A stretch of DNA of 64,000 nucleotides from contig NC_134879.1 of assembly GCF_041734735.1 (NCBI RefSeq), positions 6,992,310 to 7,056,309 of the forward strand, written 5' to 3'. Positions within the stretch are counted from its first letter, which is position 1. Each line of letters opens with the position of its first letter. Source of the DNA: Babylonia areolata (lineage: Eukaryota; Mollusca; Gastropoda; Neogastropoda; Buccinidae). The notes below the pieces were generated by a model. That model was not told the DNA's origin. It did not search any database and saw only the letters and a program-made list of their open reading frames with translations. Of the stretch, positions 60,137 to 62,507 are shown in pieces. The position numbers and the translations under genes were made by a program.

Positions 60137-62507
60137 AACAATAACAACAAACCAATACACACTCGGGAACGAACACACTGAAAGCTGCAGGCGAGCGACA
60201 CACGCTGTCATCAACAATGAGCCAGCCAGCAAGCCACGCCCCCTTGGGCTGTGATGGTCAGACACAGTACCCACGTGACTGACTGTCTCTCACTCACACA
60301 CACTGATCAGTGACTGACGAAGCCACTTACCACAGCTAACACATTCAAAACACACACAATGCAGTCATATTCATTGTTACAACAAACGGAAAGCAAATAA
60401 TAAACTGACAAACCTCGTAAACACCCACCTGCATCTTGAATCAGCTGAGCTTGTCTGTCTTCAGTTTCGTCAAGCAACTCCACCTCCCACCCCCCTCCAC
60501 TGTCAAAATCAGCGTCTTCGGCATCAACTTCACGCAGTTCTGTCTCATTCAGTCCACAATCTTTATCTCTACTGTTTGCATCGCGAATGAATTCTTTCAA
60601 TACAAGTGCAAGTGTTGGGGTTTGTCTGCGTTCAGCCATGGCTTTGCAAACACAACCTGAGCTTCGTACAAACTTGCAAAACTTTCGCCATAAATATGAC
60701 AATCCAATGAATAATTTTAGCTTATGGAACTCAGGAGATAACGAGCTCTCAGGGGAGCTAATTTAATGGTTAGCAGACTGTATTTTCTGTAATGCGGGAC
60801 TCGAAACATAGAACGTTGTAACATGACGTACGGCGCACGTCAATACAGCATTGGTGAGCAACATTTCATGACGTACGCCGTACGTCAACAGCGCAGTCAA
60901 GAGGCTAATGTGATGAAATGTAATGAAGCATGCTAAAACAGGATACAATTGGAATAGTATGAATCATTGGTCATCTTAATGATTTTTCTTAACTGAGAAA
61001 AATATTAGTCACACAACAACAATCACAATTATGCATCATACATCCTCTATATTTTTAATTTACGAATCTGGTGGTGGCCATCTTGGATTTTAAGCAATAA
61101 CTCAAAATGCCTAAGATTTTGTAAATTTCCAATGACATGCAGTTGTTTTGAAATCAGTGTTTTGGCTTTTGTCACATATTTAAGTTGTTCATTACGAGCA
61201 TTAGTCAGGTAATTTGCACAATAATATATTTTCTCAACAAATGGATAATACCTGTACACACAAATTACACTAGAACAACAACATAAAAAGAAAATATACA
61301 CATTTTATTATGACTTAAGTGATAATGTACAGATGTGAGGCCATGCTCCCTCAGCCTCCACCCCCTTCCTCTTCCACCCCTCTGACCCCAAGTTCTCATC
61401 AGACCGCATGCGTTGGCTCAGTGCCAAGAATATTGTTCATAGTGTGTACTGCTTATAATATGGTTGCGTTTCTGTTGTCTGCTCTGTACAGCCAGTGTCA
61501 CTCACTGATCATGTTATCTATGCCAGTCTCTTCCTTGCTCCCTTTATTTTCTGTCAAATCATCCAATAGAAGTTCATCACTGTCTTCTTCTTCAAATTTA
61601 CACTTCAATTCTTTTTGAGCATCAGCTAAAAAAAGTAATCTTTGTTGTTTTTGTGCACAACTATCGCATAGCTTGAGCACGGTATCCGACATTTTGCTGA
61701 GCGAGCAAGGAGCCAGGTATAACACTGCGTCAACAGCCCAACCAAATCATTCAAATAAAGGACTGCCTCATGACGTAGATGGGGTTTCTAGCTATCAATA
61801 AAATCTAGAAAAATTCCCCAAGCTAAAGCTACCAGTATTTTTGTCAACGAACTCATACAAACCATGGAAAAGTCAGAATATTTTGCTGAAGAGTTATCAC
61901 ATCACTGTGCCATATGTAGAAAATACTGCCAATTTTTCACCCTGATTCACCATACCCATGCTCACTTTCTGCATTAAATTCGCTTTCTTCTTTGTCATCA
62001 TCCACCTCTTCAATGTCCGACCCTTCAGTTTGTACCATTTCAAGTACTTCGGCAACCCTAAAACGTTGCCGTCACTGCCTTGTTCGCTTCACAACATTCT
62101 GAGAAGAGCCCACTTTGCTAACAGGCTGGCACGCGAGCAGACGACTGGTCAGTGACTTTGTCAGCGTGTGTGTGAGACGGGTCACACATGCCAGGCTGAC
62201 CAATCATACTGTTCGATTGTGGAGTGACCCAGAATAGCGCACTCTGCTTGGCTAATCACAAAATCATGTGTACAGCGCGTGATGGAATTTTACTTTCGGA
62301 GAATGCTATTCCATTCCTTCGTCCGAATCCGAATACGTTTTGTGTGTGAGCATTCCTTCGTCCGGAGAGAGTTAAGCAAAGGCATTCCTACCGAACATAG
62401 TTGTTGAGGTAGATCTGTTTCTGGGCTGTCTTGATGCTGTAAGGCAGGCAGCCTCCTCCAGCATACCCCTCAAGGCACAGACGCACATTCTCCTTGGAGG
62501 GGTACAC
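11154..62507 (-). CDS. TDP1: Tyrosyl-DNA phosphodiesterase 1, C-terminal 171 residues in five exons (partial gene)
   Basis: TDP1 is a phospholipase D-superfamily nuclear and mitochondrial repair enzyme that removes 3'-phosphotyrosyl topoisomerase I remnants and other 3' blocks from DNA. Five exons (62392-62507, 41514-41621, 25003-25105, 24638-24749, 11154-11230; 116+108+103+112+77 bases) join in frame with matching phases, all at GT-AG borders. The joined product follows human TDP1, as I recall it, from the YPS-ENV block to the end. It includes PHIKTY (catalytic His and Lys), [14 protein letters not shown] (catalytic Asn), [23 protein letters not shown] and the terminal PDTHG. The introns, 5' to 3', are 20.8 kb, 16.4 kb, 253 bp and 13.4 kb. 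The 5' exons, with the first HKN set, lie outside the window. No coding damage is seen, so the gene looks functional. Confidence 0.93.
11649..11850. repeat. G-rich low-complexity tracts
   Basis: Long G runs at about 11653-11690 and 11829-11848 bracket a GC-rich stretch. No coding content. These are potential G-quadruplex formers and sequencing-error hotspots. Confidence 0.7.
11851..12570. other. Intron without recognised element
   Basis: No gene or repeat family recognised in this part of the last TDP1 intron. Confidence 0.4.
12571..12790. repeat. 113-bp tandem duplication
   Basis: Two units begin TCCATTGCTGAACTTGAAAG at 12571 and 12684 (period 113). They differ at scattered bases and small indels, so the duplication is older than the 32-bp one at 11046. 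Confidence 0.8.
12821..13196 (-). mobile_element. I-group LINE 3' fragment A
   Basis: About 375 bp matching the 3' UTR and the extreme C-terminus of ORF2 of the 43.5-kb copy, with an AAATA-type tail. It is the first of three same-orientation 3' ends laid head to tail up to 20588. Moderately diverged. Confidence 0.8.
13197..14255 (-). mobile_element. I-group LINE 3' fragment B with RNase H relic
   Basis: Begins with a CAAAT-type tail and the conserved 3' UTR, then covers ORF2 back through the RNase H domain (SVFTAELT and [13 protein letters not shown] blocks at about 13830-14110). Frames are broken and divergence is higher than in copies 1 and 3. Its inner end (about 14150-14255) already shows the homopolymer smearing described for 14150-17850. 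The A/T-rich stretch 14256-14435 between it and the next copy is unassigned. Confidence 0.75.
14150..17850. other. Probable low-quality consensus (homopolymer-smeared) region
   Basis: Throughout this span bases are replaced by a copy of their neighbour and runs are stretched (GGGGG, CCCCC, TTTTTT, AAAAAA) relative to the same LINE at 43.6-46.9 kb. An example is AGAACCATTTTTAACCCC against GAAAACCCCCTTTTTTTTTC. The smear begins inside fragment B and ends inside the next LINE copy, where sequence at 17.9-20.6 kb is again normal. It therefore ignores element borders, as an assembly or base-calling fault would and decay would not. Confidence 0.7.
14436..20588 (-). mobile_element. I-group LINE copy 2, near full length, degraded
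   Basis: Collinear with the 43.46-49.45-kb copy over its whole length: tail and 3' UTR (14436-14630), RT-RNase H (about 14640-17300), endonuclease (about 17480-18440), ORF1 (about 18560-19804) and a 784-bp 5' UTR (19805-20588). The 5' end carries the same terminal hairpin (20553-20576). It abuts a plus-strand CR1-like LINE piece at 20589. No target duplication could be read, and the left part is obscured by poor sequence. Confidence 0.85.
18560..19804 (-). pseudogene. Gag-like ORF1 of LINE copy 2 (broken)
   Basis: Starts [18 protein letters not shown], like ORF1 at 48654. The zinc-knuckle region is present in pieces near 19000-19230 ([15 protein letters not shown]). Several frame changes separate the N-terminal part, the knuckles and the Pro-rich tail at 18566-18868. 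Confidence 0.75.
20589..21460 (+). mobile_element. CR1-like LINE 3' piece
   Basis: Plus-strand ORF2 C-terminus in two frames (20589-20927 and 20985-21458). Blocks are [37 protein letters not shown], a NLPIQEGRF block and a terminal Cys/His motif [19 protein letters not shown] (CX2CX9HX4C). These mark the end of a non-LTR retrotransposon ORF2. Clade within the CR1-like group is not assigned. A single stop near 20928 and a short frame change separate the two parts. The upstream RT is absent, cut off at the junction with LINE copy 2. Confidence 0.65.
21461..22059. other. No gene; T- and C-homopolymers
   Basis: Contains T runs at 21652-21685 and a C run of about 22 at 21780-21802. No coding content recognised. 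Confidence 0.5.
22060..22345 (+). repeat. Unnamed dispersed repeat, copy 1
   Basis: Shares blocks with the minus strand of 42120-42400, for example GGCTGATGTATAGCAGACA against GACTGGATGCATAGCAGACA, and TTCTGTCACTGAATCAG nearby. The two copies are in opposite orientation. Family unknown; possibly a DNA-transposon relic. Confidence 0.5.
22400..23470 (-). pseudogene. Decayed RTE-like LINE, endonuclease to start of RT
   Basis: Minus-strand pieces follow the order of the RTE-like copy at 32157: [19 protein letters not shown] (N-terminal endonuclease), a [16 protein letters not shown] block, [16 protein letters not shown] and [15 protein letters not shown] (C-terminal endonuclease), then a [11 protein letters not shown] block. 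Frames shift repeatedly and parts are missing, so this is an old copy. Confidence 0.65.
23471..24637. other. Intron without recognised element
   Basis: Nothing coding or repetitive recognised. It lies directly downstream of the 24638-24749 TDP1 exon. Confidence 0.4.
24638..24749 (-). CDS. TDP1: TDP1 exon ([12 protein letters not shown]...PYDLPP)
   Basis: 37 codons plus 1 nt, acceptor CGTTTCCAG, donor GGAG|GTGAGTG. It encodes [20 protein letters not shown] and [17 protein letters not shown]. The first half is poorly conserved relative to human SAFGLDSFKVKQ, but FPYDLPP matches FPVPYDLPP. The trailing G completes an aspartate (G|AC) with the last exon. The intron to the previous exon is only 253 bp. 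Confidence 0.9.
25003..25105 (-). CDS. TDP1: TDP1 exon carrying catalytic Asn ([14 protein letters not shown])
   Basis: 1 nt then 34 codons, ending in phase 0 at the donor GTGAGTC. It encodes [20 protein letters not shown] and [14 protein letters not shown], nearly identical to human TDP1 in this block. The acceptor CTGCAG is preceded by an exceptional uninterrupted 32-T tract in the sense direction (25113-25144). Confidence 0.95.
25113..25144 (-). promoter_or_regulatory. TDP1: 32-nt uninterrupted poly-T polypyrimidine tract of a TDP1 acceptor
   Basis: On the sense strand 32 T are followed by ACTGCAG and the exon. Such a tract binds U2AF strongly, and its length should be unstable. Confidence 0.8.
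25145..25426. other. Intron with poly-C tract
   Basis: No gene. A C run of about 19 lies at 25369-25387. Confidence 0.5.
25427..25812 (-). mobile_element. tRNA-derived SINE family 1, copy 1 (full length)
   Basis: The minus strand starts at about 25812 with a tRNA-like head. An A-box region (TAGCCAACTGG, then TTAAAGCGTTGG) is followed by a B box GGGTTTGAATCTC. A roughly 300-bp body follows with a segment strongly shared with the copies at 40694 and 43012 (GCAGCCATACTCCATTTTC and neighbourhood). The shared centre suggests a conserved core domain as in CORE/Meta-type SINEs, but I cannot assign the superfamily. Confidence 0.75.
26081..26947 (-). mobile_element. Long (867-bp) tRNA-derived SINE in LINE copy 4, with target duplication
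   Basis: Bounded by exact CCATCAATCCCTCTT at 26066-26080 and 26948-26962, a sequence present once at the same place in the intact LINE. The minus-strand head has an A box TGGTGAAGTGG and a B box GGTTCGAATTCC within the first 70 bases, matching pol III consensus. The other end is A-rich in the sense direction (TTTTCTTTTTT at 26081-26091). The body includes a GAT/ATC triplet run near 26575-26615. Such length is unusual for a SINE. A decayed relative lies at 10570-10740. Confidence 0.85.
27236..28428 (-). pseudogene. Gag-like ORF1 of LINE copy 4 (broken near its end)
   Basis: 271 codons open from [18 protein letters not shown] at 28428 to 27613. The nucleic-acid-binding N-terminal domain ([19 protein letters not shown]) and all three zinc knuckles are preserved ([42 protein letters not shown]). 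It then changes frame into the Pro-rich tail (27236-27613). In the 47.4-kb copy the same protein runs 408 codons, so this one lacks about a third in frame. Confidence 0.8.
29185..29370 (+). mobile_element. Ty3/Gypsy-like fossil fragment (RNase H region)
   Basis: A short plus-strand stretch resembles the RNase H part of Ty3/Gypsy polyproteins (a [12 protein letters not shown]-like block followed by a NNPADF-like block). Fossil, broken, without terminal repeats in view. Tentative, since it rests on two short blocks. Confidence 0.35.
29680..29757 (-). mobile_element. tRNA-like SINE head or tRNA pseudogene
   Basis: The minus strand has a B box GTGGTTCGATCC near 29700 and an A-box-like TGGGGATTAGTCTACTTGC about 35 nt upstream, then an A/G-rich tail on the plus side (C then T runs in the sense direction). 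Too irregular for a working tRNA, so probably a SINE head. Confidence 0.45.
29935..32090 (+). mobile_element. L1-like LINE A, 5'-truncated and decayed
   Basis: Plus-strand ORF2 relic. An RT block with [12 protein letters not shown] lies at 30170-30215, then NGQYSPW, a FADDTS-like block near 30476-30495, and a long C-terminal region (31175-31612 and 31681-32090) closing with [18 protein letters not shown], a CX2CX8HX4C motif typical of L1-type ORF2. Several frame changes and stops; ORF1 and endonuclease are absent. The RTE-like LINE begins directly after it. Confidence 0.75.
32157..33944 (+). mobile_element. RTE-like LINE, 5' part (endonuclease and N-terminal RT)
   Basis: APE-type endonuclease: [41 protein letters not shown] and DCDTDHSLV give the usual Asn, Glu, Asp-Asn and Asp-His series. 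A linker ([20 protein letters not shown]) and the RT entry [12 protein letters not shown] follow at about 33640. Breaks: a stop near 32455, another at about 32656 and a frame change near 33000. It is interrupted after 33944 by an L1-like LINE and resumes at 39071. Clade: RTE/BovB-like by overall order, moderately sure. Confidence 0.75.
33946..39070 (-). mobile_element. L1-like LINE B inserted into the RTE-like LINE, with target duplication
   Basis: GCGGTGGACTT occurs at 33935-33945 and 39071-39081 and once in the undisrupted RTE reading, so it is the target duplication. A T-rich run at 33942-33971 is the poly(A) tail in the sense direction. Minus-strand ORF2 fills 34751-38265: endonuclease, linker, RT, thumb and terminal Cys/His motif. 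About 0.8 kb lies upstream of ORF2 (38266-39070) without a recognisable ORF1, which differs from canonical L1. No 5' inversion is seen. Confidence 0.85.
34751..38265 (-). pseudogene. ORF2 of L1-like LINE B (endonuclease-RT, several frame breaks)
   Basis: Domains 5' to 3'. Endonuclease 37585-38265 ([42 protein letters not shown]). Linker 37154-37588, with a stop or frame change near 37140. RT 35912-37102 ([46 protein letters not shown]). Then thumb/C-terminal parts 35505-35915, 35006-35644 and 34751-34978, ending in [18 protein letters not shown]. At least five interruptions. One is an exact 17-bp tandem duplication (GGATTTCAAATTTCTTA, about 35932-35965), which shifts the frame just after the RT. 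The catalytic RT and endonuclease motifs are otherwise intact, so the copy is not very old. Confidence 0.85.
39071..40085 (+). mobile_element. RTE-like LINE, 3' part (RT core to 3' end)
   Basis: Continues the element at 32157-33944 exactly at the 11-bp duplicated site. [50 protein letters not shown], then a catalytic block reading [12 protein letters not shown], where the family has FADDA, so the second catalytic aspartate is Ala here. [19 protein letters not shown] and [20 protein letters not shown] follow. The coding end is shortened: [13 protein letters not shown] is followed within about 100 bases by the [12 protein letters not shown] block. It is dead as an enzyme. Confidence 0.75.
40086..40235. 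other. Unassigned short stretch
   Basis: No gene; between the RTE-like 3' end and the hairpin repeat. Confidence 0.4.
40236..40395. repeat. Hairpin-tandem repeat, copy 2
   Basis: Shares with 5612-5850 the AATTTCTCTCACTTTG block, a CCCTCCCATGATTTCTCACA block and the ATTATCGGAGTTG...TCTTTTCCCA end, in the same orientation and order. It has its own inverted repeats: CGCAATCCC/GGGATTGCG spanning 40249-40282, and a perfect 10-bp stem ATTTCTCACA/TGTGAGAAAT at 40311-40333 with a 3-nt loop. Confidence 0.7.
40694..41065 (-). mobile_element. tRNA-derived SINE family 1, copy 2
   Basis: Collinear with 25427-25812, including the tRNA-like head on the minus strand (TAGCCAAGTGGTTAAAGCG near 41050) and the central block GCAGCCATACTCCATTTTC. 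The B box has a small deletion relative to copy 1. It sits against the L2/CR1-like relic at 41075. Confidence 0.75.
41075..41490 (-). pseudogene. CR1/L2-like LINE ORF2 C-terminal relic
   Basis: Minus-strand blocks [49 protein letters not shown] and [14 protein letters not shown] are the standard C-terminal ORF2 series of CR1/L2-type LINEs. The frame changes between NSLLTG and LHWLP. The relic ends about 25 nt from the 41514-41621 TDP1 exon on its intron side. Confidence 0.7.
41514..41621 (-). CDS. TDP1: TDP1 exon carrying catalytic His and Lys
   Basis: 1 nt, 35 codons, then 2 nt. The acceptor is TTTCATTTCAG and the donor AAG|GTTTGC, a weak but GT donor. It encodes [19 protein letters not shown] and [14 protein letters not shown] and K of PHIK are the second-site catalytic pair. 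The final AG joins T of the next exon to make the serine of SAN, so the catalytic asparagine sits on the next exon. Flanked on the 3' side by a CR1/L2-like LINE relic and a SINE. Confidence 0.93.
41753..42110 (+). repeat. Dispersed repeat with piggyBac-like end, copy 1
   Basis: About 350 bp collinear with 63650-64000 in the same orientation. Shared blocks: CCAGTTCAGTGCCAGA, GCCAGGGAATTTTGAGGA, AAAGTAAACATTTTT and TAACTATTCAGGCAT. In the other copy the left edge is TTAACCAGTTCAGTGCC, which resembles a piggyBac terminus at a TTAA site. Here that site reads TCAGCC. Confidence 0.6.
42120..42400 (-). repeat. Unnamed dispersed repeat, copy 2
   Basis: The minus strand matches plus-strand 22060-22345 in several blocks. 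It starts just past the 41753-42110 repeat, so the two may be parts of one DNA-transposon relic. Confidence 0.45.
42401..43011. other. No recognised gene; one minus-strand open frame
   Basis: A 95-codon minus frame (42557-42844) without recognised domain. Just upstream, the minus strand reads a Cys-bearing [12 protein letters not shown] near 42880-42920, which might be a zinc-binding tail of a transposase. Unassigned. Confidence 0.3.
43012..43140 (-). mobile_element. tRNA-derived SINE family 1, copy 3 (fragment)
   Basis: Contains only the 3' third of the family (GGGCTGCAACTCCAACATTC to the GCAGCCAAACTCCGTTTTC block); the tRNA-like head is missing. Consistent with 5' truncation. Confidence 0.7.
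43141..43458. other. No gene seen
   Basis: Unique-looking AT-rich sequence left of LINE copy 3. Confidence 0.4.
43632..46271 (-). CDS. LINE ORF2 C-terminal part: reverse transcriptase and RNase H
   Basis: 879 codons. RT palm: [60 protein letters not shown] (first Asp), [27 protein letters not shown] (VDD in place of ADD, retaining both Asp) and [14 protein letters not shown]. RNase H at about residues 610-750: [25 protein letters not shown] and [11 protein letters not shown], giving the full DEDD set. A C-terminal Cys/His tail follows ([29 protein letters not shown]). RNase H after the RT is the hallmark of the I group. The first ATG shown is internal; the true frame enters from the endonuclease side. 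Confidence 0.92.
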   Translation of the reverse strand: MWRVLKRIKGKNVCPTFHHLKLSDALVTEKKAVANLLASTIEQNSRSANKSARFLKTKNLSEKTPCNFFSDNTENYNLPFTMNELKSALQICTDSCPGMDEVHYKLLKHLPQTCLDTLLKVYNHIWVTGSFPPSWRKALIIPLPKPGKDPSNPSNYHPIALTSCICKLMEKMVNGRLMWKLETDGLLAKEQCGFRKHRSTVDHLVRLETTVRNAFVNKQHVVAIFFDLEKAYDTTWKFGILSDLHKLGFRGHLPQFIHNFLQDRQFQVRISTTLSDIHEQELGVPQGSILSPALFSIKINDIVQSVQKGSDSSLFVDDFALYATGSTYASIQRRLQLCVNKIQCWAEENGFTFSSSKTECIHFHNFRQFYPDPEIRLGTSTIPAVKEARFLGVVFDQKLNFLSHIKQLKISCLKALNIIRVVAHTNWGADKRTLLHLYRALVRSKLDYGSVVYGSARPSYLKLLDPVHHQGLRLSLGAFRTTPVHSLYAEAGEPPLSNRRLKLTLNYYLKLFSEPTNPAYDAVFNNPFDKKFTDNPNCIPPLGLRIQPHLENADLDVGGISDFSKFPDSPPWTFTTPEVRFDLASYRKDTTSSLAYRTYFSELCRQFPTFQSIFTDGSKSEDGVAASAFCPAFPDRPSMEHILSDSSVYTAELTALVLGLKMVLSSKQKRFMIFSDSLSALEAIACRNITHPKLLEFYEAFTLATKKGYEVVLAWVPGHVGIRGNERADLLARNAVKKELSRSLVPYTDMKRKVNTYVKDLWQEEWNTQTDNKLFQIHPDLKETLPSGVKNRKEESVLCRLRTGHTFFTHSYLLKGEEAPRCIPCDEPLTVKHVLLDCWDLHDIRRRHYTAVSLKTLFRDVPPWALMDFLKEVNLFNQI
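46387..47316 (-). CDS. LINE ORF2 N-terminal part: APE-type endonuclease
   Basis: 309 codons from [15 protein letters not shown] (the WNIR block carries the metal-site Asn). Then [34 protein letters not shown] (Asp and Asn of the active site) and DHFPVVLRP (Asp-His). The enzyme nicks chromosomal DNA to prime reverse transcription. The frame closes at 46387, next to a 7-bp tandem repeat (GGTCTCC at 46392-46398 and 46399-46405). The RT continues in another frame from 46271 back to about 46390, so ORF2 was probably one protein, split by this small duplication. Confidence 0.85.
   Translation of the reverse strand: MAVIHWNIRRFYANFQELQLLCRALKPSVLETLQRDGKVLSLSGFNSVFKPAQPKQEGLTGGVALFIRKSLLYSTVLSSTPLQAVAVRVTLEKTITVCSLYLPPSVRVLRQDLMNLVDQLPRPFLLLGDFNGHSPLWGSEMTSARGLLLENLLSDMDLCCLNDKSPTYLHLPSGKLSCLDLSVCDPSLVLDYEWKVHDDLHGSDHFPVVLRPTDGECDSLPDRLYYDKADWSFFTTKIRAELQEETVLKSKDPADTLTRIVLDCTKAAVPSSTSKPQVPRMPWFNAECREALQVSEESAATRLSETGDR
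47428..48654 (-). CDS. LINE ORF1: gag-like zinc-knuckle RNA-binding protein
   Basis: 408 codons, complete. The N-terminal 60 residues are basic and acidic low-complexity ([15 protein letters not shown]). Residues about 60-190 form the gag-like domain found in I/Jockey-group ORF1 ([19 protein letters not shown] to [20 protein letters not shown]). Three zinc knuckles follow at about 210-265: [27 protein letters not shown] and [15 protein letters not shown]. The tail is Pro/Gly/Arg-rich and likely disordered. Family role: coats the LINE RNA and forms the RNP with ORF2. The start is chosen because ATG at 48654 aligns with the first ATG of copies 2 and 4. Confidence 0.9.
   Translation of the reverse strand: MTSQKSHPPNSGKRRRQGTDDSDSDSEVVETSGFWPSWLVMEGADDDKPLSALSPFAIQKGFQCLAGSLKSIKRLRSGAFLVQTESKRQTQLLLKATTFVDRAVKVSPHKGLNCSKGVIRCPELKGVSEAEIKSELSSQGVTDVYRVTVRKGSDRVPTNTFFLTFCCPDVPKAIRVGYLMVNVSLYVPSPLRCFKCQKFGHVRDRCKEEEPCGTCSKVAHQGDCVSAARCANCGGGHPSSSKDCPAWKKEKQIQKVKTEKKISFFEAKKQVEAASPKASYASVVRPRTVDVAVQTTSTGTQTDDLPTSSEPLALGGGAVSTPSHPVRQSSGAAGRERKTSGGGTLSASRPTPPPSTLAPPLVCLALGLMEVAGNPPYLQNSRRGGLRPRRDREGPRWWIFRLGRNLKN
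48655..49445 (-). promoter_or_regulatory. LINE copy 3 5' UTR with repeated hairpin
   Basis: The 5' end and the region just before ORF1 share a block of about 45 bp. Each has a 7-bp stem with a 10-nt loop: 49405-49428 (sense GGTCAGG/CCTGACC) and 48720-48743 (sense GGTCAAG/CTTGACC). Copies 2 and 4 keep the inner block, and copy 2 keeps the outer. An internal pol II promoter is expected for this family but was not identified. Confidence 0.7.
52088..53974 (-). other. DIRS-like fossil: gag-like region
   Basis: Long Pro/Ser/Gly-rich frame upstream of the RT region, with a more ordered C-terminal part ([20 protein letters not shown]) that likely corresponds to the DIRS gag-like core. Part of the fossil element. 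Confidence 0.65.
54628..54795. repeat. DIRS-like terminal repeat
   Basis: 168 bp from AATGATTCAGCGCTTATAGC to TATGACACCAAAAA, matched by the isolated copy at 10070-10205. It contains GATTGGC (inverted CCAAT) and a GGCTAA/TTAGCC inverted pair. The L1-like LINE C begins directly outside it. Confidence 0.7.
54796..55431 (+). mobile_element. L1-like LINE C, ORF2 C-terminal piece
   Basis: Open plus-strand frame ending at 55431. Blocks [20 protein letters not shown], then [17 protein letters not shown] (CX2CX7HX4C), [10 protein letters not shown] and [18 protein letters not shown] are the L1-type ORF2 C-terminus. The frame is uninterrupted for over 600 bases, so this copy is younger than L1-like A. 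The DIRS-like terminus at 54795 cuts it off on the left. Confidence 0.75.
55540..55752. repeat. GA microsatellite
   Basis: A short GA run at 55541-55555 and a long one at about 55688-55752, followed by purine-rich sequence to about 55900. The long frames through it (Arg-Glu or Ser-Leu repeats) are artefacts. Confidence 0.9.
55753..56265. other. Purine-rich stretch without gene
   Basis: A-rich and GA-rich to about 56000, then unremarkable sequence. Confidence 0.5.
56270..56640 (-). mobile_element. Older DIRS-like fossil fragment
   Basis: Two short stretches match two different parts of the 49.4-54.8-kb element: about 56370-56560 its RNase H-side region (GCTCCAGTC, then AAAAAGCATCCACTG) and about 56535-56610 its gag-like region. 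Broken and markedly diverged, so older than the main copy. Confidence 0.6.
56641..57169. other. No gene seen
   Basis: No coding region or known repeat recognised. Confidence 0.4.
57172..57978 (+). mobile_element. pogo-like DNA transposon, internally deleted, TA-flanked
   Basis: 807 bp between TA dinucleotides (57170-57171 and 57979-57980) with imperfect terminal inverted repeats: left CCGTAAAGTTTGTTCTATAA, right CTGTAAAGTTCGGCCTATTG on the other strand. Both ends carry several copies of GCGGCTTAT/GCAGCTTAT (e.g. near 57222, 57240, 57871, 57887 and 57938), likely subterminal transposase-binding sites. TA target and inverted ends fit the Tc1/mariner-pogo superfamily. Confidence 0.8.
57459..57693 (+). 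pseudogene. Remnant of pogo-like transposase (N- and C-terminal ends)
   Basis: [20 protein letters not shown] at 57459 is the start of the helix-turn-helix DNA-binding domain of pogo-like transposases. An acidic C-terminal end ([20 protein letters not shown]) closes with TAA at 57691. The HTH remainder, CENP-B-like domain and DDE core, over 1 kb, are absent, and the reading frame changes in between. This is a classic internal deletion making a non-autonomous element. Confidence 0.65.
58278..58420 (+). repeat. Inverted-repeat arm, left
   Basis: Matches the minus strand of 61130-61262 (TATTATCCATTTGT, GACTAATG, AATGAACAA blocks). The two arms lie 2.7 kb apart in opposite orientation and bracket the piggyBac-like element at 58660-60908. 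The 153-codon frame reading through 58282-58740 is probably not a gene. Confidence 0.6.
59083..59560 (-). pseudogene. piggyBac-like transposase C-terminal part (three frames)
   Basis: Blocks in order: [17 protein letters not shown] and RKTLKWYK (about 59420-59515), the region that in piggyBac carries the third catalytic Asp (MGAMD here); [18 protein letters not shown] (about 59370-59420); then a Cys-rich domain [20 protein letters not shown] with PLCLEDCF (about 59090-59210), the zinc-binding tail that recognises transposon ends. The blocks lie in three frames, so at least two frameshifts are present. Confidence 0.8.
59760..60135. repeat. CA microsatellites and C/CT tracts
   Basis: CA runs interspersed with CCCACCCC at 59762-59860 include a near-duplicate unit (ACACACCTACCCCTCCCCCC twice). 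Then come a C run of about 18 at 60035-60052, CT at 60053-60069, CACT repeats and a long CA run to about 60134. Confidence 0.85.
60429..60639 (-). pseudogene. Acidic N-terminal exon inside the piggyBac-like element
   Basis: [20 protein letters not shown] start at 60639, then an acidic segment ([25 protein letters not shown]), ending at a good donor CAG|GTGGGT (60428). Acidic N-termini are usual for piggyBac-derived transposases. The position inside the inverted repeats supports that origin, and a host exon is the alternative. Confidence 0.5.
60813..60888. repeat. Paired TGACGTACG palindromes at the piggyBac-like right end
   Basis: TGACGTACGCCGTACGTCA (about 60869-60887) is a perfect 9-bp inverted repeat around one base. 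A second copy with one changed pair (TGACGTACGGCGCACGTCA) lies about 45 bp inward, near 60823-60841. They sit within 100 bp of the transposon end, where subterminal transposase-binding repeats are expected. Confidence 0.75.
61130..61262 (-). repeat. Inverted-repeat arm, right
   Basis: Minus-strand partner of 58278-58420. See that entry. Confidence 0.6.
61498..61692 (-). other. Acidic small ORF, possible first exon
   Basis: [20 protein letters not shown] at 61692, then an acidic stretch [20 protein letters not shown], 64 codons to a stop at 61498. A donor-like ATCA|GTGAGTG lies at the end. Either the N-terminal exon of another piggyBac-like transposase, a small host gene exon, or chance. Confidence 0.3.
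61935..62374 (-). mobile_element. piggyBac-like relic with TTAA end next to a TDP1 exon
   Basis: The right edge is TTAA at 62371-62374. Read inward on the minus strand it gives TTAACTCTCTCCGGACGAAG, followed by a second GGACGAAGGAATG about 37 nt further in (subterminal repeat). An N-terminal transposase relic on the minus strand lies at about 61935-62070 ([20 protein letters not shown], then an acidic [12 protein letters not shown]). The other end is not identified. Confidence 0.55.
62392..62507 (-). CDS. TDP1: TDP1 exon (VYPSKENVR...LNNYV)
   Basis: 38 codons plus 2 nt, entering in phase 0 after the acceptor TGCATTGCAG and leaving after CG before the donor GTAGGAATG. It encodes [18 protein letters not shown] and [17 protein letters not shown], aligning with human IYPSVENVRTSLEGYPAGG and PYSIQTAEKQNWLHSYF. 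The split arginine codon CG|G is completed by the 41.6-kb exon. A TTAA transposon end lies 17 nt into the downstream intron. Confidence 0.92.

Larger units (their letters stand above)
58660..60908 (-). mobile_element. piggyBac-like DNA transposon with degraded transposase
   Basis: The left end is TTAACCCCTTCACTGC at 58660. The right end, read on the other strand from 60908, is TTAGCCTCTTGACTGC, matching 13 of 16. The total of 2249 bp is typical for piggyBac. TTAA at the left and CTAA (decayed) at the right fit its target site. Minus-strand coding relics lie inside: an acidic first exon (60429-60639) and the transposase C-terminus (59083-59560). Between them are T/GT/CA simple repeats, and the catalytic core appears lost. 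Confidence 0.75.
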
